Shown: positions 16,476 to 21,961 of the stretch, one piece after another | Layout: each line of letters starts with the position of its first letter | How positions within the stretch are numbered: the stretch's first letter is position 1 | Virus record (IMG/VR): IMGVR_UViG_3300025769_000380 | Coordinates: 1-35,436 of that record | DNA: 35,436 bases | Source of the DNA: a virus | Strand: one strand, 5' to 3' | Translations under genes and position numbers: made by a program | Notes under the pieces: model-generated | The model's database searches: none | What the model was told of the DNA's origin: nothing | What the model saw: the letters and a program-made list of their open reading frames with translations, nothing else

Positions 16476-16546
16476 CTCCTTGTGAATGGCAGTACTAAAT
16501 CCTTTGTTGTTTTCGTAGTCGCCCTAGTACTATTCCATACAACGAG
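16476..16546 (+). repeat. Long bulged inverted repeat / RNA hairpin
   Basis: The central arms AGTACTA (16491-16497) and TAGTACT (16525-16531) are extended outward by GAAT/ATTC, TTGT/ACAA and CTC/GAG. The outward extension is interrupted by GGC bulging on the 5' side, CAT on the 3' side, and one C-C mismatch. The loop is 27 nt. Regular 3-nt bulges on alternating sides look like an evolved RNA helix more than a protein-binding palindrome. Confidence 0.6.
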
Positions 16547-16928
16547 TAAACAGCTAACCAAATATCTAGCAAATATTATTTAAAATAACATTTATTATAG
16601 GTGGGCGAATAATACCTTCCCAATACACTTCCAATTATATATATATTTTTAGAATATGAGTTTTAGATAAATTCGTTTTGGATGAAATCATTAGAATGGG
16701 TAACTCCCACCGTAGCACATTCAATTTACGTTAAATGTATGTTATAAACGTCTAATCTAAGACTATTTAGAGACGATTTAAGACACTATCTTTAATTATA
16801 TGTGTGTGGATACTTGATGAGGTGTAAAGTATGCTTAAATGAGCTTAAAATTGTTTGTTATTTCACAGCTCTATATCTCATTTGTAAATCAATAACTTAC
16901 AAAATATATGCATATATATAATAGATAT

Positions 16929-16960
16929 AAAAAAAGCCCTTAAACATAGGTTTAAAGGCT
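16929..16960 (-). terminator. Intrinsic terminator of the small-gene operon, possibly bidirectional
   Basis: An 11-bp stem (one G-U on the minus strand) AGCCTTTAAAC/GTTTAAGGGCT with a 4-nt loop and T7 on the minus strand (16935-16929). It lies 29 nt after the stop of the last small gene. On the plus strand the same hairpin is followed by CTTTC, a weaker but possible stop for the candidate RNA. Confidence 0.8.
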
Positions 16961-16988
16961 CTTTCGGACTAACTAAATATAAAACAAA

Positions 16989-17147
16989 CTAAACTGAATC
17001 TATTATTTTAAAGTATGTTTCTTTATCATTAATAAAATATTGTTTATCATTTACATTGTATATGTAACCATATATTTCACCTAATTTATTAAGGTCAATA
17101 AATCTATATTTATATTGATAGTTTTCTTTTATTTGTTTAATGTTCAT
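16989..17147 (-). CDS. Hypothetical small protein, 52 aa
   Basis: Reads MNIKQIKENYQYKYRFIDLNKLGEIYGYIYN and ends KETYFKIIDSV. It is rich in Tyr/Ile/Asn/Lys, with no recognised family. I prefer ATG 17147 because it lies 4 nt after the stop of the preceding ORF; ATG 17174 would add nine residues and overlap it. It is the last gene of the small-gene operon before the terminator at 16929. Confidence 0.5.
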   Translation of the reverse strand: MNIKQIKENYQYKYRFIDLNKLGEIYGYIYNVNDKQYFINDKETYFKIIDSV

Positions 17148-17151
17148 TTGA

Positions 17152-17286
17152 TTAATTATTAAAGTTTTGTTCATATTCTTTATCTCCGTCAGCATAGGCG
17201 CAGGCCTCAGCGTCAATTATTATATAGGTTTTATATATGTATTCTTCATACTTTTTAAACCATTCTATTTGCTTTTTGTTTGTCAT
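17152..17286 (-). CDS. Hypothetical small protein, 44 aa
   Basis: Starts ATG 17286 overlapping the previous stop (TAATG). The product MTNKKQIEWFKKYEEYIYKT... continues with an Ala/Asp/Glu-rich stretch (DAEACAYADGDKEYEQNF). The amphipathic N-terminal helix and the stop-start coupling support it. No family is recognised. It belongs to the early small-gene operon, where short regulators or host-takeover proteins are usual, but no function can be assigned. Confidence 0.55.
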   Translation of the reverse strand: MTNKKQIEWFKKYEEYIYKTYIIIDAEACAYADGDKEYEQNFNN

Positions 17287-17507
17287 TATCCAAATATTTG
17301 AATTATTTTCATTGCTAAGATAACGCCAGTTATTAACATTATAAGAATTAAAAGAGTACCTCTGATGTCGTTCTCTCTGTTTGTTTTTCTTATTCTGTAT
17401 CTCATTAAATCATTGAATTCTTGCAAGGTTAAGACCTCAATTTGTTTGCCATAATGAATGCAGATTTTGTTAGTTGGTAACATTTTTATTTCTGTGATTT
17501 CTTTCAT
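17286..17507 (-). CDS. Small membrane protein with C-terminal TM helix, 73 aa
   Basis: The N-terminal ~48 residues are soluble (MKEITEIKMLPTNKICIHYG; LTLQEFNDLMRYRIRK) and the C-terminus is one clear transmembrane helix (TLLILIMLITGVILAMKIIQ). This gives a tail-anchored inner-membrane protein with a cytoplasmic domain. Phage early genes of this form often act in superinfection exclusion, but nothing in the sequence shows that here. The A-rich leader (AACTAAAACAAAAACAATG) is typical for this operon. Confidence 0.6.
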   Translation of the reverse strand: MKEITEIKMLPTNKICIHYGKQIEVLTLQEFNDLMRYRIRKTNRENDIRGTLLILIMLITGVILAMKIIQIFG

Positions 17508-17517
17508 TGTTTTTGTT

Positions 17518-17772
17518 TTAGTTGTTGTTATTATATAGCCATTTATTATAAATATAATTATAATCTGTATTAAATAAAGTAGACAACGCCATAAATAGAC
17601 GCTCTCTAATTATAGAATCGGCAACGTTTATAGTCTCATAAACGCAAATACCTCTATCAATATTTTTAAATAATTCAAGAAATGTAATATCTCTCAATTG
17701 ATACGCTAAATTGTCATCTTGATAATTTTCTTTGTACCATTGTTTAATATTAGTATTTAAATTTAATTGCAT
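17518..17772 (-). CDS. Conserved phage protein, 84 aa (WYKEN..RERLF type)
   Basis: MQLNLNTNIKQWYKENYQDD... with a central FLELFKNIDRGICVYETINVADSIIRERLFMAL and a C-terminal YNYIYNKWL. I recognise this pattern (WYKExYxxDxL, VYE-IxVxDSIxRERLF, YDYIYNxW) as a family spread across phages of Bacteroidota and Firmicutes, usually among early genes, with no known function. It is fully helical by pattern. It precedes the small membrane protein by 10 nt, so the two are co-transcribed. Confidence 0.65.
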   Translation of the reverse strand: MQLNLNTNIKQWYKENYQDDNLAYQLRDITFLELFKNIDRGICVYETINVADSIIRERLFMALSTLFNTDYNYIYNKWLYNNNN

Positions 17773-17804
17773 TGTTTTATTTGTTTTAGTTGTTATTTAT
17801 TAAA

Positions 17805-17863
17805 TTAGCGTGCTATTTCTCGGACAATTCCAAAGCATAGTTTTTTTATACTTGTCGCACTAA
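17805..17863 (-). other. Intergenic nested hairpins (possible RNA element)
   Basis: In the 100-nt gap between two small genes the minus strand can pair TTAG-TGC with GCA-CTAA (2-nt bulge), then GACAA with TTGTC, then GTATA with TATGC (one G-U) around an A-rich loop. Three nested short stems in one AT-rich gap are suggestive of a cis-acting RNA, but each alone is weak. I see no promoter or T-tract here. Confidence 0.3.
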
Positions 17864-17872
17864 TTATTAATA

Positions 17873-18022
17873 TTAAAATGATGCAGTAATAAAACCATTT
17901 AAAGCCCATTGACCGACAACAGAAACTAAGCCGAACATAACAAAACTAAAAATTGTTAGTTGTACTTTTTCGAATGTGTCTAATTGTTTAAATGTGTTTA
18001 CTTGTTTGTTAATTGTTTTCAT
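17873..18022 (-). CDS. Small membrane protein, 49 aa
   Basis: ATG 18022, preceded by the A-rich leader AAAACAATAAACA. The product starts MKTINKQVNTFKQLDTFEKV and then has one hydrophobic helix (QLTIFSFVMFGLVSVVGQWAL) and a short C-terminus. The charge pattern predicts a cytoplasmic N-terminus. No family is recognised. The clean leader, the charged N-terminus and the TM segment make it a credible gene in a 350-nt stretch that would otherwise be empty. Confidence 0.6.
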   Translation of the reverse strand: MKTINKQVNTFKQLDTFEKVQLTIFSFVMFGLVSVVGQWALNGFITASF

Positions 18023-18099
18023 TGTTTATTGTTTTATTGTTATTAATTATTATTGTTATACAATATTAACAATTAAGTTAACAACTATATAATTATAAG

Positions 18100-18128
18100 T
18101 GTTAAAGTTTTGTTAAAGAAATGTTAAA
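18100..18128 (+). repeat. Three TGTTAAA repeats at 11-bp spacing
   Basis: TGTTAAA occurs at 18100, 18111 and 18122, exactly one helical turn apart. It is identical to the core of the seven ATGTTAAACA iterons at 19550-19658. The last copy overlaps the stop codon of the gene at 18124-18426. It lies upstream of the small membrane gene at 18022, so it could be an operator or a second iteron cluster. Confidence 0.5.
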
Positions 18129-18426
18129 ATTTTATTTCTACTCTGTTCCCGTTCCATTTTTCACCATCTAAAAACCATTCAAAACGCTTTTGATATATTC
18201 GAGGTTTGCCGATATAATCTAAAATTCCGTTTAACCTTTCTTTGGTTGTGTTGCTGAACCAACCACAATTTGCAATAAATAATTTGCCGTTTTTAATCTC
18301 AGCTATTAAATTGTTGTGAAGGTAAAACCTAGCACCAAAAAAGGTATCAACAACGCTAGTATTATTTTTGTAAAATCTTTCTTGCTTGTAAAATGCTCTT
18401 ACGCTTTCTTTTGTTATTTTTCTCAT
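18124..18426 (-). CDS. Conserved phage protein, 100 aa (NCGWFSNTTKERLN motif)
   Basis: MRKITKESVRAFYKQERFYK... then LHNNLIAEIKNGKLFIANCGWFSNTTKERLNGIL and a C-terminal YQKRFEWFLDGEKWNG. I recognise the GNxIAxxxxGxLFIxxxGWxSxTTxERLN pattern as a widespread small phage protein in many hosts, function unknown. It is beta-rich with conserved Trp and Asn residues. It overlaps the preceding gene by 4 nt and sits in the early operon. Confidence 0.7.
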   Translation of the reverse strand: MRKITKESVRAFYKQERFYKNNTSVVDTFFGARFYLHNNLIAEIKNGKLFIANCGWFSNTTKERLNGILDYIGKPRIYQKRFEWFLDGEKWNGNRVEIKF

Positions 18427-18638
18427 GATTCTTTTTTTATTCTTTTGTTTTGTTGTTTTACTTGTTTGTTAAACTCTTTTTTTGTTAAATAAATTATATG
18501 GTCTAAATCAAAATATAAATTTCTTATATTCATTACTAAATAATTATTTTCATTCATTAAATGCAATTCTCCATCTTGCGTCCAAATTGTTTCGGTGTCA
18601 TGTAGGTACATTGTTTTTTGTTTTTTTTCTTTGCTCAT
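18423..18638 (-). CDS. Hypothetical protein, 71 aa
   Basis: MSKEKKQKTMYLHDTETIWT... with an acidic/aromatic middle and a strongly basic C-terminus (KQQNKRIKKES). No family is recognised. The A-rich leader (AAACATAAAACAATG) and the 4-nt overlap with the following gene support it as a gene. The alternation of strands in the first 50 residues suggests a small beta domain. Confidence 0.55.
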   Translation of the reverse strand: MSKEKKQKTMYLHDTETIWTQDGELHLMNENNYLVMNIRNLYFDLDHIIYLTKKEFNKQVKQQNKRIKKES

Positions 18639-18650
18639 TGTTTTATGTTT

Positions 18651-19061
18651 TTAAAATGGTAATAAATCGAATTTCTCAATATAATTATTTAAATATTGTT
18701 CAACCTCTTTTTTTATGTCTCCTAATTCCTCGAATGAATCAAAATTAAATTCTAAATCATTTACTAAAATATGCGCATAATGATTGAATATAAAATTAAC
18801 TACAAATTCCGAATTAATATTATCGGCTGGTATGTTTTCGCCTGTCATCTCTTTATATAATTCACTTGCGAAGCTGATAACATCCCAAACATTACAACCT
18901 GATTCATTTATAAAGTGATTGCAACGACTATAATAAATCATTGAATAAATTTCATCACTTGTAATAAACTCAAAATCTGTTGCACCTTCGTAATCGTCTA
19001 GCGAATCAATAACGCATTCAAGGACATGAAGTTTAAATTGTTTTTCTATGTTACTATACAT
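18651..19061 (-). CDS. Hypothetical acidic helical protein, 136 aa
   Basis: An acidic protein (MYSNIEKQFKLHVLECVIDS; DFEFITSDEIYSMIYYSRC; FDSFEELGDIKKEVEQYLNN). It is probably all-helical, with several Cys and many aromatic residues. I cannot place it in a family. Acidic small proteins in early phage operons are sometimes DNA mimics or host inhibitors, but no motif supports that here. The leader AACCAATAAAAACAAAAAAATG is typical. It is the second gene after the operon promoter. Confidence 0.6.
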   Translation of the reverse strand: MYSNIEKQFKLHVLECVIDSLDDYEGATDFEFITSDEIYSMIYYSRCNHFINESGCNVWDVISFASELYKEMTGENIPADNINSEFVVNFIFNHYAHILVNDLEFNFDSFEELGDIKKEVEQYLNNYIEKFDLLPF

Positions 19062-19104
19062 TTTTTTGTTTTTATTGGTTATTATTTTTTTTGTGTTTTT
19101 GTTT

Positions 19105-19314
19105 TTAATAGTCTGTTAATAAATTAGGATTTAATTCTTTAACAAGTGTTAACTCTGTGTTGACTCTGTTATATTGAAAGTTTGCCTCATTATATTGTTT
19201 ATCCTTTTCTGATAGTTGATTTTTTAGAGATATAATCTCTTCGTCTTTTTTCTCTAGCTCCTGTCTAACGTCTCCGTCTAGTTTTTTTCCGTTAAAAATT
19301 GTGTAATCTTTCAT
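19105..19314 (-). CDS. Small coiled-coil protein, 69 aa
   Basis: The first gene of the small-gene operon. A short N-terminal region (MKDYTIFNGKKLDGDVRQEL) is followed by a clear heptad coiled coil (EKKDEEIISLKNQLSEKDKQ) and a short tail. No family is recognised. A strong host-type promoter sits 29 nt upstream of the ATG, which makes this an immediate-early or early gene. Oligomerisation through the coil is the only property that can be read from the sequence. Confidence 0.62.
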   Translation of the reverse strand: MKDYTIFNGKKLDGDVRQELEKKDEEIISLKNQLSEKDKQYNEANFQYNRVNTELTLVKELNPNLLTDY

Positions 19315-19342
19315 TTTGTTTTGTTTTTATTGTTTAATGATA

Positions 19343-19375
19343 CAAATATATAAACAATTTTGTTAATAAACCAAA
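19343..19375 (-). promoter_or_regulatory. Host-type (Bacteroidota sigma-A) promoter for the early operon
   Basis: Minus strand: TTTG (19375-19372), 21-nt spacer, TATATTTG (19350-19343), matching the Bacteroidota -33 TTTG / -7 TAnnTTTG consensus. The ATG at 19314 follows after an A-rich leader. The unit probably drives all genes down to the terminator at 16929. The rest of 19376-19512 is AT-rich with no credible gene. Confidence 0.7.
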
Positions 19376-19512
19376 TAAATATATAATTTTTTTTTACACC
19401 TATTATAAGCGTGTGCGCATGTATACAAAAATAATTTGACACTACAAAAATAAAATTGATTTTGTTACTGGCTTTTTTTCTGGCTAAAATTGTGTAAATC
19501 TTATCACACACT

Positions 19513-19531
19513 ATTTAGAATGATTCTAAAT
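19513..19531. repeat. Perfect 19-bp palindrome
   Basis: ATTTAGAAT-G-ATTCTAAAT: 9-bp arms around a single central G. It is 18 bp from the iteron array, separated by a G-run (GTGGGGGGAT). The symmetric odd-length form suits a dimeric DNA-binding protein or a cruciform; there is no T-tract, so it is not a terminator. Confidence 0.75.
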
Positions 19532-19549
19532 AAGGAAAGTGGGGGGATA

Positions 19550-19658
19550 ATGTTAAACAGCCCCTCATGTTAAACAGCCCCTCATGTTAAACAGCCCTCA
19601 TGTTAAACACCTCCATGTTAAACAATCGACCCTTCATGTTAAAGGTTCATGTTAAACA
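19550..19658. repeat. Seven-copy iteron array (ATGTTAAACA), candidate origin or pac site
   Basis: Copies of ATGTTAAAC(A) start at 19550, 19567, 19584, 19600, 19615, 19636 and 19649. The sixth reads ATGTTAAAGG. The first two units are identical 17-mers (ATGTTAAACAGCCCCTC) and spacing then drifts to 16, 15, 21 and 13. The array begins 2 bp after the terminase stop. Iterons next to a palindrome and AT-rich DNA are a typical phage origin layout, and the position beside the terminase genes also fits a packaging-initiation site. No CRISPR features: units are too short and directly abutting. Confidence 0.7.
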
Positions 19659-19660
19659 AA

Positions 19661-20875
19661 TTATCGAATAACATATTTTCCAGAATTTACTCCTTGAACT
19701 AAATATTGTAAGGAATATCTGATTGCATCTACAAAGTGATTGTACTTGTCTATTGGTTTCTGACCTCTCTCGTGCCAAACATAATTGTTAAACTCTCTTA
19801 TTATATTGTGTGAGTTTCTCTCTACTATTATCTCATAGTCTTGCATCAAAGCAATACCTGATAAGATACTACCCTTCTTCTTTATGGTTGGTCTTATGTT
19901 TAATCCTGTATTTCTTAATTCTTTTATCAGTCTAGGTTCAGAACTATCACAGATTATCAAATCTGCACCACATTCCTTCCTATTCATAAATGCTATATCT
20001 GACGTAGAAAGTGCTGTTTTACCGAATATCTCTTTTACATAGACCTTACGCACATCTCTATCAACAGAGACCTTTACAAGCGTTGTCATGTCCATAGAGA
20101 ACCCAAAATCCTGCCCATAGCAAGTTAATTCTGTTTGTGCAAACTCTCCAAGCTTCCAGTTTCTAATTATTGTTCCTTCAGCTTTCTCCATCCAACCTCC
20201 TAAAATAATATGCTCAAACTTAGAAGGAGTTCTACGTTTCATATCCATTATCTGACTAATAAATGATTCGGATAAGTTCTTCTTGTTATCTTCATAGGTA
20301 GTGTGAATGTATGTAACATCATTTGTAACACCATTGTAACCTCCTTTAATATTCTTATACAAAAAGAATCTCTGATATATCCAATGCTCTTTTGTAGCTG
20401 GGTTTAATATTAAAATACATCTGTTTTGTTTACCTTGTGTACGAATAGAGAAGTCAATCTTGTTAAACACATCCTCTTCTAAAAGCTCTTCGGCTTCATC
20501 TACAACGAATGTAGTTACACCATTTAAAGATTTAAGAGCTGCAGTTTGATTACCTGATGAGGTTCTTATACCTTTAAACATTATAGAACTGTTTGTCTTT
20601 AAGTTTATTATCTCATCCTTAGTAATTCTAAAATCACTATGAACATCCATCAAGTCTATCTTCTCAATGAACTCAGGTATAATAGAAGTGTTGGCTGATG
20701 TTAAAGTATATCTAGTAAATAGAATCTTATGTCCATGCTCATAGGTTAGGTTCAATAGAAACAGAGCAGCACCAAAACTCTTACCACTACCTCTACCTCC
20801 TGTAATTATAAAGTATCTACTATCAGATTGAAACAAAGGTATATACTTTGTATGTAGATTTATGTTACTGTTCAT
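19661..20875 (-). CDS. terL: Terminase large subunit
   Basis: A 404-residue packaging motor. The ATPase has Walker A GGRGSGKS (26-33), Walker B with catalytic Glu FVVDEAEE (123-130) and a coupling region LNPATKEHW. The nuclease domain has DFGFS (Asp256), IICDSSEP (Asp310) and the C-terminal NHFVDAIRYS (Asp383), the RNase H-like metal triad that cuts concatemers. Length and order fit the PBSX/Terminase_3 family. It overlaps TerS by 11 nt. The C-terminus ends 2 bp from the iteron array. Packaging genes are separated from the portal gene by about 15 kb, which is unusual. Confidence 0.95.
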   Translation of the reverse strand: MNSNINLHTKYIPLFQSDSRYFIITGGRGSGKSFGAALFLLNLTYEHGHKILFTRYTLTSANTSIIPEFIEKIDLMDVHSDFRITKDEIINLKTNSSIMFKGIRTSSGNQTAALKSLNGVTTFVVDEAEELLEEDVFNKIDFSIRTQGKQNRCILILNPATKEHWIYQRFFLYKNIKGGYNGVTNDVTYIHTTYEDNKKNLSESFISQIMDMKRRTPSKFEHIILGGWMEKAEGTIIRNWKLGEFAQTELTCYGQDFGFSMDMTTLVKVSVDRDVRKVYVKEIFGKTALSTSDIAFMNRKECGADLIICDSSEPRLIKELRNTGLNIRPTIKKKGSILSGIALMQDYEIIVERNSHNIIREFNNYVWHERGQKPIDKYNHFVDAIRYSLQYLVQGVNSGKYVIR

Positions 20876-21266
20876 CCTCTGGTGTTACATCTATAACATC
20901 ATCTTGTATTTGAGACTCCTTGTTGTTAAAGAAGTTGATTACAGGTACTTGAACCTTCTTGCTACTATTACTATCATTTATACTATCTGATGGTTTACCA
21001 TAAGCATACTCCATTAATAGTTTCATGTGAGTAAAGTTCTTCTTACCAAGCTCAGCAAGGTGCTTAAACGCCTCTTTCTCGCTTCCAAACACTTCTTTCA
21101 TAGCATTGGTCGCATAAGAAGAGATACGGTCTCTCTTGGCTTTATTTTGCCTTGCAGGTACTAGCTTCTTTATCGTAGATATTGGCTTAGGTTCAAGTCT
21201 TTTGTTGTTCTTTCTTCCGTCTGTTCTCTTGATTTCTTGAGACCTATTCTTTTTAGCTCTTGACAT
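20865..21266 (-). CDS. terS: Terminase small subunit
   Basis: A 133-residue protein. The basic N-terminus (MSRAKKNRSQEIKRTDGRKN; RQNKAKRDRISSYATNAMKE) is for DNA contact, followed by a helical oligomerisation core (AFKHLAELGKKNFTHMKLLM; EYAYGKP) and an acidic C-terminus (DDVIDVTPEDEQ) that likely binds TerL. It recognises the packaging site. The start at 21266 is supported by the CGTTATCA element 4 nt upstream of the ATG. Identification is by composition, size and its position before TerL. Confidence 0.82.
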   Translation of the reverse strand: MSRAKKNRSQEIKRTDGRKNNKRLEPKPISTIKKLVPARQNKAKRDRISSYATNAMKEVFGSEKEAFKHLAELGKKNFTHMKLLMEYAYGKPSDSINDSNSSKKVQVPVINFFNNKESQIQDDVIDVTPEDEQ

Positions 21267-21270
21267 ATAA

Positions 21271-21297
21271 TGATAACGATTATTTTGTATTATGTTT
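21271..21297 (-). promoter_or_regulatory. Putative phage late promoter, site 6 (terminase)
   Basis: Minus strand: AAACA (21297-21293), N14, CGTTATCA (21278-21271), then 4 nt to the TerS ATG. It partly overlaps the 3' end of the preceding gene (stop at 21280), so it is an internal late promoter at the end of the middle operon. Confidence 0.6.
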
Positions 21298-21498
21298 TTT
21301 GTAAAGCTTTAAGTAAACATCTGCAATGCCTTCTTGTACAGTCTTCTTGTTATACTTTTCTTGTATGATTGCTCGCTTGTTACCTTTCTCTACAACTATA
21401 TTATAAGTACTATTATCTTTTGTTACTGGATATATAATAAAGTCATTAGCAATACACCATTGAACTGCATCTGGGTTTAATACTTTTATCTTACGCAT
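21280..21498 (-). CDS. Hypothetical protein, 72 aa
   Basis: MRKIKVLNPDAVQWCIANDF... with YPVTKDNSTYNIVVEKGNKR and a basic C-terminal helix. I recognise similar short proteins before TerS in flavobacterial phages but know no function. It has a compact alpha/beta pattern. It overlaps the DnaA-C-like gene by 8 nt and its last codons form part of the terminase promoter. Confidence 0.6.
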   Translation of the reverse strand: MRKIKVLNPDAVQWCIANDFIIYPVTKDNSTYNIVVEKGNKRAIIQEKYNKKTVQEGIADVYLKLYKKHNTK

Positions 21499-21961
21499 AG
21501 GTCTTAATCATGTCAACCATTGCCTTTACTCTAACCCTAGCAGTCTCTAAGTGTTGACTAGGTATTTCCTTTACAATGCTAACAATTTCGTCATACTCAT
21601 CAACTGTTTTTGTCTCAATTAGATTTTCATATTTTACCAATAAGCTTTCGTGTTCTTTACGCAACGCATAATAGTTTTCTTTTATATGATTTAAGTCATC
21701 ATTGTTTTTTATTTTACTATATACCCTGTAAAGAAAAGGCTCTTCTTTTTTTATTATTGGAAATATATTATTAATACCATGCAAAACTGTAGCGTGATTT
21801 AAGTTTAAAGTGTCAGCAATCTTTTTTAATGTAGAGGTTGTTTTCTCTTTACACAACTTAAAGTATATAGCTCTTGCATAAACTAATTCTCTTTGTCTTC
21901 TTCTACTAGACAAGTCTTGCATAGTAGCTTGTTCAACTTCCTTTCTTATTTTTTCTATCAT
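21491..21961 (-). CDS. DnaA C-terminal (domain IV)-like DNA-binding protein
   Basis: A 156-residue protein. Residues ~18-66 carry the DnaA domain IV pattern: SSRRRQRELVYARAIYFKLC, then a Ser/Thr-Leu-KIADTLNLNHATVLHGINNI segment equivalent to the DnaA DHTTV signature (here NHATV). There is no AAA+ ATPase domain. The rest is helical (NYYALRKEHESLLVKYENLI). It probably binds specific DNA to start phage replication or regulate the host's DnaA. The iteron array and palindrome 2 kb away are natural candidate targets. The start overlaps the previous gene by 29 nt. Confidence 0.7.
   Translation of the reverse strand: MIEKIRKEVEQATMQDLSSRRRQRELVYARAIYFKLCKEKTTSTLKKIADTLNLNHATVLHGINNIFPIIKKEEPFLYRVYSKIKNNDDLNHIKENYYALRKEHESLLVKYENLIETKTVDEYDEIVSIVKEIPSQHLETARVRVKAMVDMIKTYA

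Larger units (their letters stand above)
16391..16960 (+). ncRNA. Candidate structured noncoding RNA of about 560 nt
   Basis: This is the only long stretch with no convincing protein gene. It begins right after a plus-strand copy of the late promoter and ends at a hairpin (16935-16960) that reads as a terminator on the minus strand and could stop plus-strand transcripts too (CTTTC after the stem). The plus strand can fold 16476-16546 into an extended hairpin of 18 bp: CTC/GAG, C-C mismatch, TTGT/ACAA, 3-nt bulge, GAAT/ATTC, 3-nt bulge, AGTACTA/TAGTACT. A smaller hairpin TGGG-TAACT-CCCA lies near 16697. The region is less rich in A/T homopolymers than the other gaps. A 44-codon ATG ORF at 16449-16583 is the main coding alternative. 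I cannot assign a known RNA family. Confidence 0.4.

Noticed and set aside
16432-16988. tRNA or tmRNA gene in the gene-poor region
   Set aside because: I looked for a TTCGANTCC-type T arm with matching acceptor ends and for a tag-peptide ORF and found neither.
17850-17870. preQ1-riboswitch-like A-rich tail (TATAAAAAAACTA on the minus strand)
   Set aside because: The required 5' hairpin with its C-rich loop and the downstream start-site geometry are missing.
19311-19511. A 66-codon minus-strand ORF (MCDKIYTILARKK...)
   Set aside because: Low-complexity Ile/Asn/Lys-rich translation of AT-rich DNA that covers the early promoter; it lacks a leader and protein-like composition.
19550-19658. CRISPR-like array
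   Set aside because: Units are about 10 bp of conserved core with only 3-11 bp between cores. No constant-length spacers, no cas genes. Iterons fit better.
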